This document shows, piece after piece, positions 1 to 13,800 of a stretch of 64,000 nt of DNA; the stretch's first letter is position 1, and every line of letters begins with the position of its first letter. The stretch lies in the NCBI RefSeq assembly GCF_037975245.1, contig NC_092582.1, positions 18,254,577-18,318,576 of the forward strand, in the 5' to 3' direction. The stretch comes from Apostichopus japonicus. Lineage: Eukaryota > Echinodermata > Holothuroidea > Aspidochirotida > Stichopodidae. Made by a program: the position numbers and the translations under genes. The notes beneath the pieces were generated by a model. It worked only from the letters and a program-made list of their open reading frames with translations, was not told the DNA's origin and did not search any database.

Positions 1-1759
1 AATTGCATTTTGATTACATAGCTGTATCACGTGTTGGTCATTCTTATTGTATAATAAAGCAAACATGTTCATACAGTGAAACAGTAAAACCCCAAATCCA
101 GTAGAGTATCAAAATATTGAATGTGCCAATTTTCAGATTTATAAGGATGTCTATTGTTTTATTAAGCAGCAATACAGGGTCCTTGCCCTTCCCTTCTGCC
201 ACCTTTACTTGGTATTATGCCCCTGTGGTCCTTTGTTCTGGTGTCATTGTCATTAATTTCGCTTACCCTCTCTCGTTCTTTCTCTCTGTGTGGTTTCCTT
301 GGCATTGTAAATTCTGCAGACATGTCACCTATAGATCCATAAAAACTCAAAAATTATCCCAAAAGGTGTGAAACATAATCCTAACAATGCTTCCATGTCA
401 ATGAGGTCTTGTTATTCCTCTTTTCTCTGCTTCCCACCATCCCCCCCCCCTCCCTTTCAATAATAAAAAGTCCCCAAAAGATAGATTTTATTAAAAGATT
501 TTCAGGCTGTGCAATCAATCTAATTTTTCGCCATTAGTCTAAACCATATGTAACAATATCCAGAGATGTTAAGCTCTTCAACTGTCATAAAACTGAAAAC
601 ACTTCTCTCAAGGTTTGTCATTTTCTCGAATCCTAAGCACACTTGATACAGATTTCTTAATTTCACCCTTGGGAAGTCAGTTTCAGTTATTTTCAGTGAA
701 GTGCTGATTGAGTTTGTTGTTTGATGTGGGTTAGTGTGAGGAAAAATTGCATTTCTTTCTATAGGTAGGCATGGGTAATAGTTTTAAAGTTGTCGCCCTG
801 AACTTTAAGTAGTGTAATTAAGAACAAAGTTGTTCTTAAACAGAGGGAATTGACTTCGTCCAAACGTTTAATGTTTCTTTCCCTTCCTCAAGACCCCCAA
901 CTGATGGGTGTATCATTTACATGTACATTTTGTAATTGCACTGGTTGGATTATAAAAGGTGTTTGTCCTCAATGGTGACATCATGAATTAAACATAAGAA
1001 TAGCGAAGATTTAACTACTTATTTCAAAAAAATTCTTCCAGATTTGAAAATTTGACTTCCTCAAGTCCTATAAAGCTGAAGTTGTGTTGTTACATTGACT
1101 TTTAATTAAATATTACATTTAAAAATATAAATTATGTGGATTTATAAAACAAAGATGCTATCAGAAGAAAGTCTGTCGTATTGCAGTTAGTATGTTCTAA
1201 GAATGAACCAGTTCTTATCTCCTTTCCAAAGAGGCCCTGACTATGGCCCAAACTTTCAGTATAGTTTATATCATATTGTTTATGATAATCTCATCATACC
1301 AAAATGGAGCCTTTTATACCTCAGAAAATTCTTTTGTTTCAAACTGCTTTTTCATCGGTTACAGAAATGCTACTCATAAATTTTTTCAGATGAAAATAAT
1401 AATTTAATGTTAATCATAAATAAAAAATGTACTTACATTTTTTTCTTCTGAATTTCATAATTGGAATAGCAGATTGTACCTTTTTGTTTTTCTGTCATTT
1501 TTTTGTTTTTCACAGCATGTTGCTTGAAATTCATGAAAGGTTACAGTGAAATGAGAAACTTGACAAATTGGGCTGAAAATAACTTGATATTTTTGATGGA
1601 TTTTGTTGTGATTGATATCGTCTAGGTCACCACTCTGGGCCTGACAGATCTGTTTGCCATCTGTTGGTCATTTGATATTCTGTCCTCAAAGCTCTCTGAT
1701 TTTCTTCTTCTTCTTCTTGTTATTATTTTACATTTTTCTTTCGGTCTTGTTTGCTGCAG
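1..1759. other. Intron upstream of the first visible RALGPS exon
   Basis: Presumed intronic, because the exon at 1760 opens in phase 1. I see no splice-bounded coding segment here, only AT-rich sequence, a C-tract near 440 and a CTT-rich tract just before the acceptor. Confidence 0.6.
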
Positions 1760-1842
1760 GGATGTATCTGCAAGATTTAGTGTTTATTGATGTCGCTCAT
1801 CCCAGCACCGGCGGACTGGACAGTGAGAGTAGATCAACAAAG
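1760..1842 (+). CDS. RALGPS: RALGPS exon: C-terminal part of RasGEF domain
   Basis: Acceptor ttgctgcag, donor gtaaag. Enters in phase 1 and leaves in phase 0. Reads [20 protein letters not shown], the conserved RasGEF stretch in which Y-L-x-D-L is followed by an acidic turn and Pro-Ser-Thr-Gly. Confidence 0.92.
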
Positions 1843-4800
1843 GTAAAGAAAGAAGATATGTTTGATAGAAATTATAATACTAGTGGGCGACTTGATATAC
1901 TGAGGCAAACAACTCGACTGAGGGGGTGGGGGGGAGTGGGTGGGGGAGGGAGGGATCAATCACACCATCTTATGTATCTGGGTAGATTTAATCTTTCTCT
2001 CGGAGCTTTTCCATTGGGAGAGTTTATAGGATTTGGTACAGGAGAAAATAGATGAAGGAATGATGAATGAGGGGGAGTTAAAAAAATAAGGCTGGTATCA
2101 AAGGCTGTAGCTAAAGGAAGTAATGATCAAGGTGTAAAGGTGGGCTATGTGTGCAGGTTTCAAAGGGGGGTGTATGGGGGGTTGGGTTAGTAAAGGGTGA
2201 GAGCTGGCCCATTGAATGATGTTACCTGTATGTTAAACTCCAAAATGGGGAATATGGGGAGATATTGACACCATGAAATTGTTGACAAGTTCAGCCTTTA
2301 AGCTGACTTGATTTCAGAAATATTATTATTTTGTGATGCAGGAGGCCTGAAGTGCAAATAAAGGTACAGGGGTTGGGGTGGTAAAGGAAGGGATCATGTA
2401 TAGATGAAGTACATTTGAAGCTACATGTATGAATTGTATGCTTAAAGTTGATAAAAGAGTAAAATTTGGAATCAAGATTGTACTGTTGGACACGCCTTCA
2501 ATTAGTTGTGCATTACAATTACCTTTGGTAGATTTTTCAGGATGTATTTTAGAGTGTGACGCAGGAGGTAGTGTCATAGGGCAAGGGGTTTGTATGTTGG
2601 GAATATGAGAATAAAGCAGTTTACAGTTCACACTGGTTGGGTTTTTTTTTTCATCCGATCGAAAGGCTCATCTTTCTAGATTTCAGAATGTAATGGATCT
2701 ATCAAATGATTTACTAAAGGATGCTCAGAAAATCCGCCTTTGCATTTTGTTTTGATTAGTGATTGATGGGGTTCTGTTTCAATTTTCTGATTGCCTGTGG
2801 GCTCATTTAGTCCTTGATAGCAAAGGGTCAGTTTGTTTAACTCGACTCTAGCGGAAGGATTGATAGCGATGATAAATTCTCTTCCAAGATTGGATACTGG
2901 GATTCAAGGGAAAAGCAAATGTATATCAAACCTAGGCTACTAATGGTGCATGATTTGTTATCGATGATAAACCTGTGACAATGTTTTTGATATCGTAGGG
3001 AAAGCAAACAGGCAAATTTGAAGCATATATTCACTACGGTGCTTATGAATCACGTAGAAGAAGGTTCCAAAGTTCGGATACAAAACCAAAGTAGATCAAA
3101 GTTTGATATGAAGTCTGTGACCTTGCTGATTCCTTGTCAAATGCTTTATATGCAGTGATGATGGCTTGTGTATATGTCTGTATGTCTTTGGTGTGTATAT
3201 GTCTGTATGTATCACATATGGCTTGTGTCTGTCTGTGTGTTACACTTTGATTTGTGTATGTCTGTTTGTCACACTTTTTGCAAACATGATAATCATTCAA
3301 AAAGAAAAGCATGGTTTTATTTGGAAATTTTGTTTTGAGGAGGCCAAAGGTCAAGAAAAGTCAGTAATTATTTTATCTGTCTTTACACTGCTATGGTGAT
3401 CTTACTACACCTTGCCTACCATCTTCAGATTTGGAAACTTGTTTTATCTGACCTGTACCAGCTTGACAGTGACTTCCTACTAACCCCCCCCCCCCTGTCT
3501 TAACCTCCTCCACTCCCCCTTGATCACCATGATTTTTTAAATTATCCTGCCTCTAACTTTGGTCTCCTGATAAAATTCTACATCTTTCAGTGTACTTTTT
3601 GGGAGGGCATGTTTGCTTTCTATATCCTTGTTTTCAAACCTCAGTATTAAATTCCACTCAAGGTATCTGAACAATAAATCGCAAAGAAGGATTGTTTGGG
3701 AGGATAAAATAGAAACTGTGAAATGATCATCGGTAATAACCAGTAACCATCAATGACACATTTACTGAGTGAAGTAGTTAAGTCTACTTGTAGGGAGCTC
3801 TTAAAATAAAGAAAAAGGAGAGAGAGAGAGAGAGAGAGAGGAACGAGAAGGGAAAAGTTTTGTGTAGCATGAAAGTAAAACTGAGACTTTAAGGCCACTC
3901 GTGAAAGAAACATAACAGAAAAAACAACAGAGAGTGCTTCTACAAAATCACAGTTTATTAAACTAATACATGTACTTTAATATCTGTGAGTAATTAAAAA
4001 AATGCAATGTATAAGTAAAATTAATGCATGATTATGTGTGACTATACAGGAATGCCCAAAGGTGACTAATTCCCCCTCCCAGGCAAACCTCCCTCCTTCC
4101 TTACCCCATCTACATCTCCCCCATTCCCAACCCCACCCCATTTGCCTTCCCCTAATATGTGGAAGGATTTTCGTTTGAAAGTTAGCAACTGAGTTATGGT
4201 GATTACCCGCTTCTCTCTCCCACACACAGAGATTGTAATAATCGGTACCTTTAAATTTTAAAGATTGCCATCTTCTTACATTTCACCGTTTTTATTATTA
4301 TTATTTTTGTATCACTTGTAGATGAACAATATACTGAGGGTTATATCCGAGTTCCAGAAGTCGGACTACGAGTATGAGGTCTTACCACATATACAGAGTT
4401 ACTTCAAGTCCATGCGGTACATCGAGGAACTGCAGAAGTTCGTCGAGGACAATAATTATAAGTAAGTCCACTGTATTTGGGAGGAGGGTGTGGGGAAAAA
4501 CTGCGATTGTTGTTAAATATTTTAAAGTTTATAAGTATGTTGTCGGGGTGACAAATATTGTGTAGTTTTATGTAACATAGCTACGAGACCACAGCTTATC
4601 GGCACGCATAGGCATACAAACGAATTTACCTCAGTGAAGTAATGGGAATTCTTCAATGTTTCTATACTGAGGGCGCTGTTTATACGGGTCCCAGTGCTAT
4701 TATACCGTTACACGATCTCCAAATAATTTGTTTATCTCAGGCTATGTACTAAATGTGAAAATATGTTTCAAAACTTGAGTAAGTGGACTATGCTATAAAC

Positions 4801-7800
4801 AATGTAAGATTTTACAATAGGTATTGAACAATGAACAGTTTGGTAACAGATCAGAGGGGAATGAATGATATTTAAGTGATTCTTGTGCGTTTGGAAATAG
4901 GAAATGCATAAAACTGTTCATTTTCAAAGAATGCAACTTTGTTTAAGTGGCATATTTGAGGTACCATGAAAAATGAGGTTTCACCAAGCTGATCTTGCCA
5001 AAAACGTTTCATTAAATAAGATATTAACGATCAAAAGTATCCAAAAAAAATTATCCGCTGAAAGCAGATGTCATTCATGTACTCTGTTACGCCATGAGAG
5101 AACGTACTGTAATGCATATTCAGTACCAACGAAGCTCGTTGATTCGACTAGCAGACTAGTGACAACAGTAGTAAAAGTGCAAAATCTAGCCTTAAAAGTA
5201 TGGTCACACATAATACTACACTCACAGACCTTCGTCTTCACAATCTATCTCTCTGATTAGGCCAAATAGCGAAACTTTATTAGAACTAGGTCTCTGACTA
5301 GGCTACTAGTATTGTACTTAGACCTAGGCTACTAACATTTAGCTGAAGTTCCAAACGACATTCGATGAAGCTGATCGAAGGAACACTGACTTACCATCTT
5401 TGTAGTATATTCAATTCAGCAATATTCTCGCTTTCAAATTTCTATGATATGAAAATAGTTCTCTGGTGATTAACCCTATTAAACGTAGAGGAAGAATTAA
5501 GTCGAGAAGAAAACAACCGGTATCAGTACTAGTACAGTACTACTACTATCTAACAGGATTAGTGTATATTGTATACCTAACCAATGCATAACCATGCTGA
5601 CGCAACCAAGTAAATACAGGGCAGGTGGCAGTTATTGTTACGACCACTAATGTGAGAGAAGCCGGCAAGGGTGTATGGATTACAACTTCACGTCGGATAG
5701 CAATAGTATAGAAATTAGGAATGCACTGTTAGAATAACTCTTTAGTAATTTACCATTATGTATCCACTAATGATTAATAAAACCTCACAGAAAAATTAGG
5801 AAGTTCATCACATGTCTTTTTTTCTTCTGTCTAGACTCTCTTTACAGCTCGAACCACCATCACAGATCAGGTCCAAAGAAGAACTAGACATACCAAGTAA
5901 GTTCAAGCTGAGTACTTGTAATGGCCCCAGGTCATATGCCACCTCCCCTCCCCCCTCCCCTCATCCTCCTAAAAAGGGTCTGAAAATGTTACTAAGAATA
6001 TGGTTCATGATATATACTGTACCTCAAGGCCAAAACTGAAATGTAGCAGTTACTAACTAAACGTAATTGTTTTCGCCCTTCTCGTTCTGTAAACTTTACT
6101 ACCTCCTGCACCCCTGCCCTGCCTCGCTCCACTCCCCACCCCCTCCCCTGTTTAAAAGTTTACTAGCCCTGCTTGTTTGAATATCTGTATGTAGGACTAG
6201 GAGTGCAAGTGTTTTTCTGATGTGTGCAAATATACCTTATCGTCTCTGTAGCACTTTCTGGGAGCCCCTACAAACATGTGACTTTGTAGCCTATTTCATC
6301 AATAGTTAAGTCCCTTCATACTTAAATATAAACCTAACCATCATCATGTGAGAGAGATAAAATGTCATGGACATCTTCCTGAAACAGCTATGATAAATCC
6401 TATTTCAATTGGGTGACATAACAGCTTTCACACACAAGACTGACTGAAGACTTGATCAAGTCTAAGTATGACATCATCAGGTTTTAATTTCTTATCTTTT
6501 TTATTAATTTTTTGTTTTTGCAATGTTTTTTTTCGCTATATTGGAGATTTTTACAAATGCTGAATCCATAATATTGAAGCTGTTTAATGGCTTAGTGATG
6601 GCATTGGTTTCAGGGTAACAAAAAATGTCACTAAATAAGACTTGGATAACTCAGTTGGTAGAGTACTGGCCTCGTGACCCAGGGGTCACTGGTTTGAATC
6701 CTGTTCTAGCCATAAATGTCTTTGCTCTCTTTCCAGAGTTTCAAAAGATTCTAAATTTGTCTCATTTGTTCTACATCTTCGGTTCTACATCATTCAGCAT
6801 ATCCCTCTGCAATTCCATTTATTTCCTTTTTTACGTATTTTGTGTTAACTGGTTGCGTATGAAAGGCTCAGAACCACTACACCTGATTATATTCTGCTGC
6901 TGTTTTATATTCCTCTTTATGCTGCCTCCCTGATGTTTTAAATCCATCTCTTGTGGTGGGAAATGAAAAAAAAAAAGAAAAAATACTTGTTCCTAAGCCT
7001 TCAGAATTTTGAGTTGGGAATAATTTTGGAGATTGAAAAGAGTTAAAAATTGCTTGCTCGAGAATTGGACCCTACATGACAGTACTTTACAAATAAGAGA
7101 AATAAAAATCTGGGTCGCAGCTGCCTGTCATCCTTAAGGCATAAGTTGTACAATTTTATCCTGCGAGTGTAAAGAAAGCAAACAAACTGATATTGCCGTG
7201 GTAACCCGAGTACTTTGGTCGATTTGCGGGAAGAAGGAAGGATAAGATTGCATGGTAATTAGCCCCAAATTTGTCAGTTTTACATGTCATCTGTGGTTTA
7301 GCAAGGAAATTATGAATGTCTTAAATTTGCCTTCACATATTTTACCTTTTTCTGGCATGGAGATAAGAAGAAGAAGAAGATTTTGGTAACCATGACATTA
7401 AATGCACAATGAGATTAGTTTGAGCTAATGATCATACTTCATCATATAACAGTGAAGTGAAACTCTCGGTTTTGATTGGTGACTTGTTAGTTTTTTTTTT
7501 TTCGGGTGATAATTTCAAGAGCATGAACAAGTGCACAATGTCATGTAAAGGGACTCAAAGAGAGGGATACAAATAGAACTAATGGCCTTTGCTTCTTCCT
7601 TCTCACTATTCTCCTCAGTTTCCTCAATACTCATCCTCAATATTCTCCTCAACCTCCACAAGTTTCATCTTAATTCTCAGCAACACTTATCCTCAGTATT
7701 CTCATTCACTTCTTCAACAATTGTCCTCACATTTCTCCTAAGCTCTCTTTCTCAATATGATCCTCTTAATTCTCCTCAGCTCTCTCAACAATTATCCTCA

Positions 7801-10800
7801 ATATTTTTGCCAGCTTCCTCAATTATTTGTGGCTTCCTCCTCAGTAATCTCCCCAGCTACCTCAACCATCACCCTCAGTATTCTCCTCAACTTTCACTTC
7901 AGTTTTCTCCTCAGCATTCTCCACCTCCTCAACAGTTATCCTCATCCAGCTATCCAGTTGAGAGCATTCTCCTCCAGGCTTCCTCAACAATTATCATCAA
8001 CCTTTAACCTGAGTATTTTCTTCCATCTCCCGCAGTAACTGTTCTCTGCCTATTTAGTATTCTCTTCAGCCTCCTCAAAAATTTTTGCTTCTCTTTCATT
8101 TTTTAGCCTTGAGGATCAGTTCTCCCGGGAAGTCAAACCCATCAACTCCAGCTCCAATTTCAAAGTTTGCACCAGGACACAGAAAATCAAGGAGTTTAGG
8201 CTCAAGGTATGGTTCATTTAGGAATGGACACTTTTGTGTTTTGACTTGAAGGCATTACCCTAGTCACCCGATTTCACTTCACCATCATTGGTAAACTGGT
8301 ATGATTATAATATTAAATAAATATTTACAAAAATTTATCACAAATAATCCTGAGGGTAAAGAATGTCAGTGACAGTTGTTTCTCATCCCTAACAGTGAAA
8401 TAGTGCTATCCTCATTGCATATCTGTTCCCTTAGTAACGGTTCTTGAAAGTTGACTGATTTCTATGTATGGACTTTTATTGCTCTTGTTGATAATTTTGA
8501 ATTTTCACATTTGGCCTTTTTTTGTCTTTAATTTTAGTATACCTCATCAGGTGAATCAGATCGAATCTCTAAGGTAAGTTCCTTTGATATTTAATACAAT
8601 AGACCATAGAACAATGGACAATACATGAATATGTGTAAAAGTAAGAGGGCCTCACGTTTCCATCCTACCAGGATCTTCTCATCAACCATTCTGAATGGAG
8701 AAGTTCCTGCTAGGATCGAAACCTCAGGCCCTCTTACTTTTAAATACACATTCTCTTACACAAGCTCTTTAGTGGATAAGCAGTTTGCTAATGGTTTTTG
8801 TTTTATTTTGAATACATCAATATCTTAGAAATTATAAAACCATTATCTTGCTGCATTTTGTGTTCATTTTTTTGCAATCTGGTGGCTGTTATTCAAAATC
8901 TATCAGAACCACACCATGAACTTTGTGATGAGGCAACAACTGTTCAGAGTCTTTCAAATGAAGCAATAAGACATGATGATAAGTTTGTGGAATGCAAAAA
9001 TTATCTGTGAGAGATCAAATGGTTGAACAATAACTTGTTAATATGGAGAAAAAGATGATTGTAAACCAGTGCCATAGTTAGACTTCTTTTTGAAGGGGGT
9101 CCAAAGCATCTCCATGGGGCAGGCAGAACGTATTTTTTTTAAAAGAAATAATAATTCTGACCATTTTTTGGGGGAGGATGGGGGATGCCTAGGGCCCAGG
9201 CCTCCCTGTGGCCATGCCACTGTTGTAACCACATGGATCTGTCACATGGATCTGTTGGTTAGGATTTAGGGGTATTCAAGTATCAGTAAATGCCACATGG
9301 TGAGAACTGCCAAAGCCTACATTCGTAATACAAACTATAGCTTTAAGATATTTGATGAGTTGTTCACCGCTGAAATTTAAGTATTCCGTTTACTAAGTCA
9401 GTATGGATGACTCATTCATTTCTTCTCTTAATGTTCCCTTTAGTATAAAGGACATGTGAATTTCTATGATGATTAAGTTTACAAAATCCTTTGATGGAAG
9501 TTTACTATCCTCTTTTGAAATGTATCTCAAGAAAATGTAAAATCTTCACTTACCTGTCTCCTCACAACTGAACACTCGATACCATCTCTGATTGGTTTAT
9601 ATCAGTCTGTTCTCTTTGTCACTCTTTAGACCACATGTTATGAATCAAAAGTATGTGTTTCAAGTCCCTCATTAATGTCATAACACATAAAACTGTTAAA
9701 CTTCTGTGTTTCACACAGCTAAGGTGTTTACATTTTTACTTTTCCAACTCTTGATGTTAATGGTTAACTCTTGCACCCTTTTGATCTCCTGTGTACCAAA
9801 GATGGCCAAGCAGGTAGCTTTTAAAGTTGTATATATCAACCGCTTAATAATTCCTCGTACCTTTTGAAAGACATTGAGAAAGAAAAAGAGTTAAAAGTTT
9901 AAGGTTTTACAGTTTTGTATCAAGGCAAGGTCTTCTCACACAACTTTACAAGAGCTCTAAAAAATTTACGTTCCGGTGTAGCGTAAAATAAGGGTCTCGC
10001 ACCTTTGAAACTCCCTTGTATCAAACATTAATATAGTAAGGTTGTCATTTTTGGCTCCCATTATTAGGATTTATGTTTTTATACTCCAATATAGTTAAGG
10101 GTTTAACATGTTCCATTGAAACTCCTGTGTACCTTGCATTGATTGATCACTTTCAGCAAAAACAAAAATTTCAAAATTCCCCAAATGTCTTCTTTTGATT
10201 TCAGTTACAGCAATACCTACACTGGCAACGGTGCAAGGCATCTTCTGGACGACAGCTTACTGGAACACGTCACTTCGCCCATCGTAAGGCCCTCGGTGAC
10301 GAGTTCCAAAGATGGTTCCATGAATGGGATGTCTATAGGTGAGAAACCAATGTCATTCGCACATCCTGTCGATCAAGTTTCTAAAGCTCCTCCATATATT
10401 TAATTTTCACCATTTTCATATGGAATTTAAGGTATGATGTGGTAGTCAATATTACCTTTGGTGAGCACGGTTTCAATGTGAAGGAGGATGGCAGAGGGAA
10501 ACAGTCGCGTCACTAAGAGAGCAATGCTGAATAATGTTTAAGAAAAAAAAAAGTACTCTAGATTTGGTCTAGGCAGAGTGAAGTTGTTGTGATGTGACAT
10601 GTAAGTTTTTTTATATTTTTTATGGTGAATATCCAAACCAGGTTAAGTTTTGGAATATAAATTAGGTATTAACTTAAGATATGTTGAAAGTCATACCAGG
10701 GTAATTTAAACCAAATCATTCCCTAATTTTTCAGGTAGCAGCGAAGATTCGGAATACAACGAGGATCCAGAGGTGTGGATCAATCCAGATGGGTGAGTAA

Positions 10801-13800
10801 CGGATCAAAAAAAAAACAAATGATGATGGATCAAAGCTGAAGTAAAATATCTATTTTTGCTTTTATACTGAAAACCGATGATTAGAATACAAGAAATTTA
10901 TCTTGAACATGAAAGGTTTATTGATGACTTGTATTTCTTTACATTTGCCATTTCCAAAACTGACTGGAAATCATTGAAGTAACCCATTTTGAAATTACAT
11001 CAAGAGCAATCAGAATTGTGACCATCTTGTTAAAGGTGTATAAACTCGGGTCACCGAGTAACGCTATATTTATTAGCAAAGTCATGGAGCCTAAGCTTAA
11101 ATAGTCAATAATATTGTCTGTTCTAACTCATGATATTATGTGTTGCTTCCATGGTGGAAGATTGAAGATACGGTTTTAGTTTCTAGAACCCTGAAAGTCA
11201 TTACAAATTTGGTTTCATTACCTGACTTGATTTTTATAATTCAGTCTGTGTCTTTTTTTTTTCTTTTTTTTTCAGGAGTGTCACTGAAAGCTGTGAAGAC
11301 CTTGTACATAATATTCCTGAGATATCACAGTCTTCCTTTACCTTCAGCAGTAAGTCGTATCTCTTGTGACGTTCGTTTGTTTAACAATATTCTTATATCC
11401 ATTTTATTTTGAGAGTTATCTTCTACTCGATAAGAAATATTTTTCCCGGGTCTGCGTTTATAGGTAAAATTTCAATTCTATTCAATTCTTGATTAAATGT
11501 GACAAATTCCAATTGTTGATTTTCTTCTCCAAACAACAAGATGAAATATGTTCACAACACAATATTCTTTCCTTTTTCCTTTCATGACAGTAAATCTAGG
11601 ACTTGAGATAACTTCTAAAAGTGACATTACTAAATGTTTGGATGTTTTATGTTTTGTGCCGTTGTGAACTGGTGGTTTTTCTGTGTAAAATAAACTAGTA
11701 ACTCCTATGATATGACACATAAGACATAATGACAATGGCTTGATATGATTTTCTGACTTTCTTTGATGGACATTTGACGAGAAAAAGTTTAAATCTTTTT
11801 CTTGTGCGTAAATTTTGGTGCATTTTCTGACACTTTTGAATGCAAAATTTTGAGCAATTCCAACTTGCATTTTGCATGCCCATAGTTCTAAATTGAGAGG
11901 GACAAAATTTTAAATAAAAAAAAAGTAGTCTTTTATAGTTACTTGCAATGTAATCTTCATTTGGTGAAGATTTTCTTAGTTTTGCTCAATTATAAATTTT
12001 AGTTTGAGTAATGCTTCATAGACTTGTTGGAATTTACAGAAATAGTTCTTGAAATGGGGAAAAAAAGCTGCTGGTGTGACATTTATTTAAACAGTGTAAA
12101 AAGTATAGCTTGCACTCAGATGTTTATATCTTGAGAGATGACCCTGAAAATAGAGTCAGCTACTTTCGAACATGTCGTGAGTCGTCGTTCCACACCTCTG
12201 GACAAAATGTCACCTATGTTTATGAAATAATTATGAGCCCTTAATGCCATATTCATGTGTTATTTATATCCTACAAAAAGCTGTGAATCGCAGGGGGATT
12301 AATGTGATTATGAAAGCATGTATCAGTTGTTTTGACTTTTAATCTTGAAACTGTAGCTGTTAATGCCTAAAGGGTTGCTTCTGGATACCTCATTTTGATT
12401 CTATAGACTCCTTGAACCAAAGAAATATTTTACCTCTCTACAAGGTTTTGCAATCCCCCAGTCACCAGATGGAACTAACCTTCATGTATGGAGAGAAATA
12501 AATTATTTTGTGTATAATATTTTCATGTACCAAATCCTCACGTTGATATTTTTTTCTATTTTTATTTCATGTGGTAGTTTTCAAATGAAGTGTTAGATAC
12601 TTCATAATTTAGGTGCCTGCAAATTACTAGCGAAGAAGGGAATGTATCGAGATACATTTAATTTTATGGGGTTGACGAAATCTGGAGATTTTCTAGAAAA
12701 ATATAGTTTAGTAGCCCTAATTTGAATGAGATTGCCATAGAAATCTTCTGTCTTCTAAAAATGGATTGACAGCGATAATTTGTTGATGTTGATTAATAGA
12801 TATAATGTCATTTCCTCAATGTCATGCCAAGGTCAAAACTTTGAACGTTATGACAGAAAGTCAGGTGGAAATTAGTTCGTTGTCACATCATCAGTAACCA
12901 GATGCTTATAACATCAAACGTAATAAACGTTTAACTTGTAATAATCCGAAATGAGAACTAAAGGTCATGAACCTGAAGGAATGCACAGGTATTCCTCTAT
13001 TTTGATTGGTACATTGGCGGTGGGAGGATGGGGGGGCGGGGGGAGAGAATAGGAGTCAACATAGTAGAAACATTTCACATTTAGTTTTGAAGTCTATTCC
13101 CAATTAGCTTAGTTTAATGCACTTCTGATTATGTTGATTTTTTTGGTTTTCTTTTCACACTGTTCTTGTTCTTATCTTCCTTCTCTTGTAGGTGTGCTTA
13201 GGAGAAAGGTGGTTCGAAAAGCGGGTAAAAAACTCTCAGTAAGTCAGAATTTTTGACGAAGTTACCAAAAATTGAAAGTAGTGTCTGCCAGGGATTCCAT
13301 ATCACTTAATATTTAATAGCAGTATATATAAAAATATCTCAAAAACAGAGCAGTTTTTTTTTTTTTTTTTCTAATTATGCACATCTCTACAAAAATGAAT
13401 GCTCTTCTGTCATTCACATGTTTCCAATTCTATGCAGACCTTTAAAATCTACTCGTCGAGTTGAATTTGACTGCGTCTCGTTCAAGCAGGGAACACGACG
13501 CACATGTCACAAATCGTTTTGAATACTTTCCTTGCCACAGGTAACGTCGTTTACAAAATATTGGGTCGGACTCTGGGGGACCAACTTACTACATTATGCA
13601 GCTAAGCACTTCAACAGCACAGAGAGAGCTGATGTAAGTAAGAGTGAAGCAGTTCACAGATCCTTTATAGAACACATTCTACAGTCGATTGCTTGCAATA
13701 GCAAAAACTACAAAGCAGAATAAGAAACCTTGTTCTTGTTGCTTCAGCGTAAGGATAATGAATGTGTCTGGATATTCCAGGATTTGCTGTGCCTGCATTT

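Noticed and set aside
6639-6711. Functional tRNA-Thr gene
   Set aside because: Mismatches in the acceptor, anticodon and T stems and an atypical B box. A SINE or pseudogene is the better reading.
7582-8038. Two overlapping ORFs of 141 and 93 codons
   Set aside because: They arise from the TCCTCAA-type repeat, which lacks stop codons. Their Ser/Leu/Gln-rich low complexity and intronic location argue against a gene.
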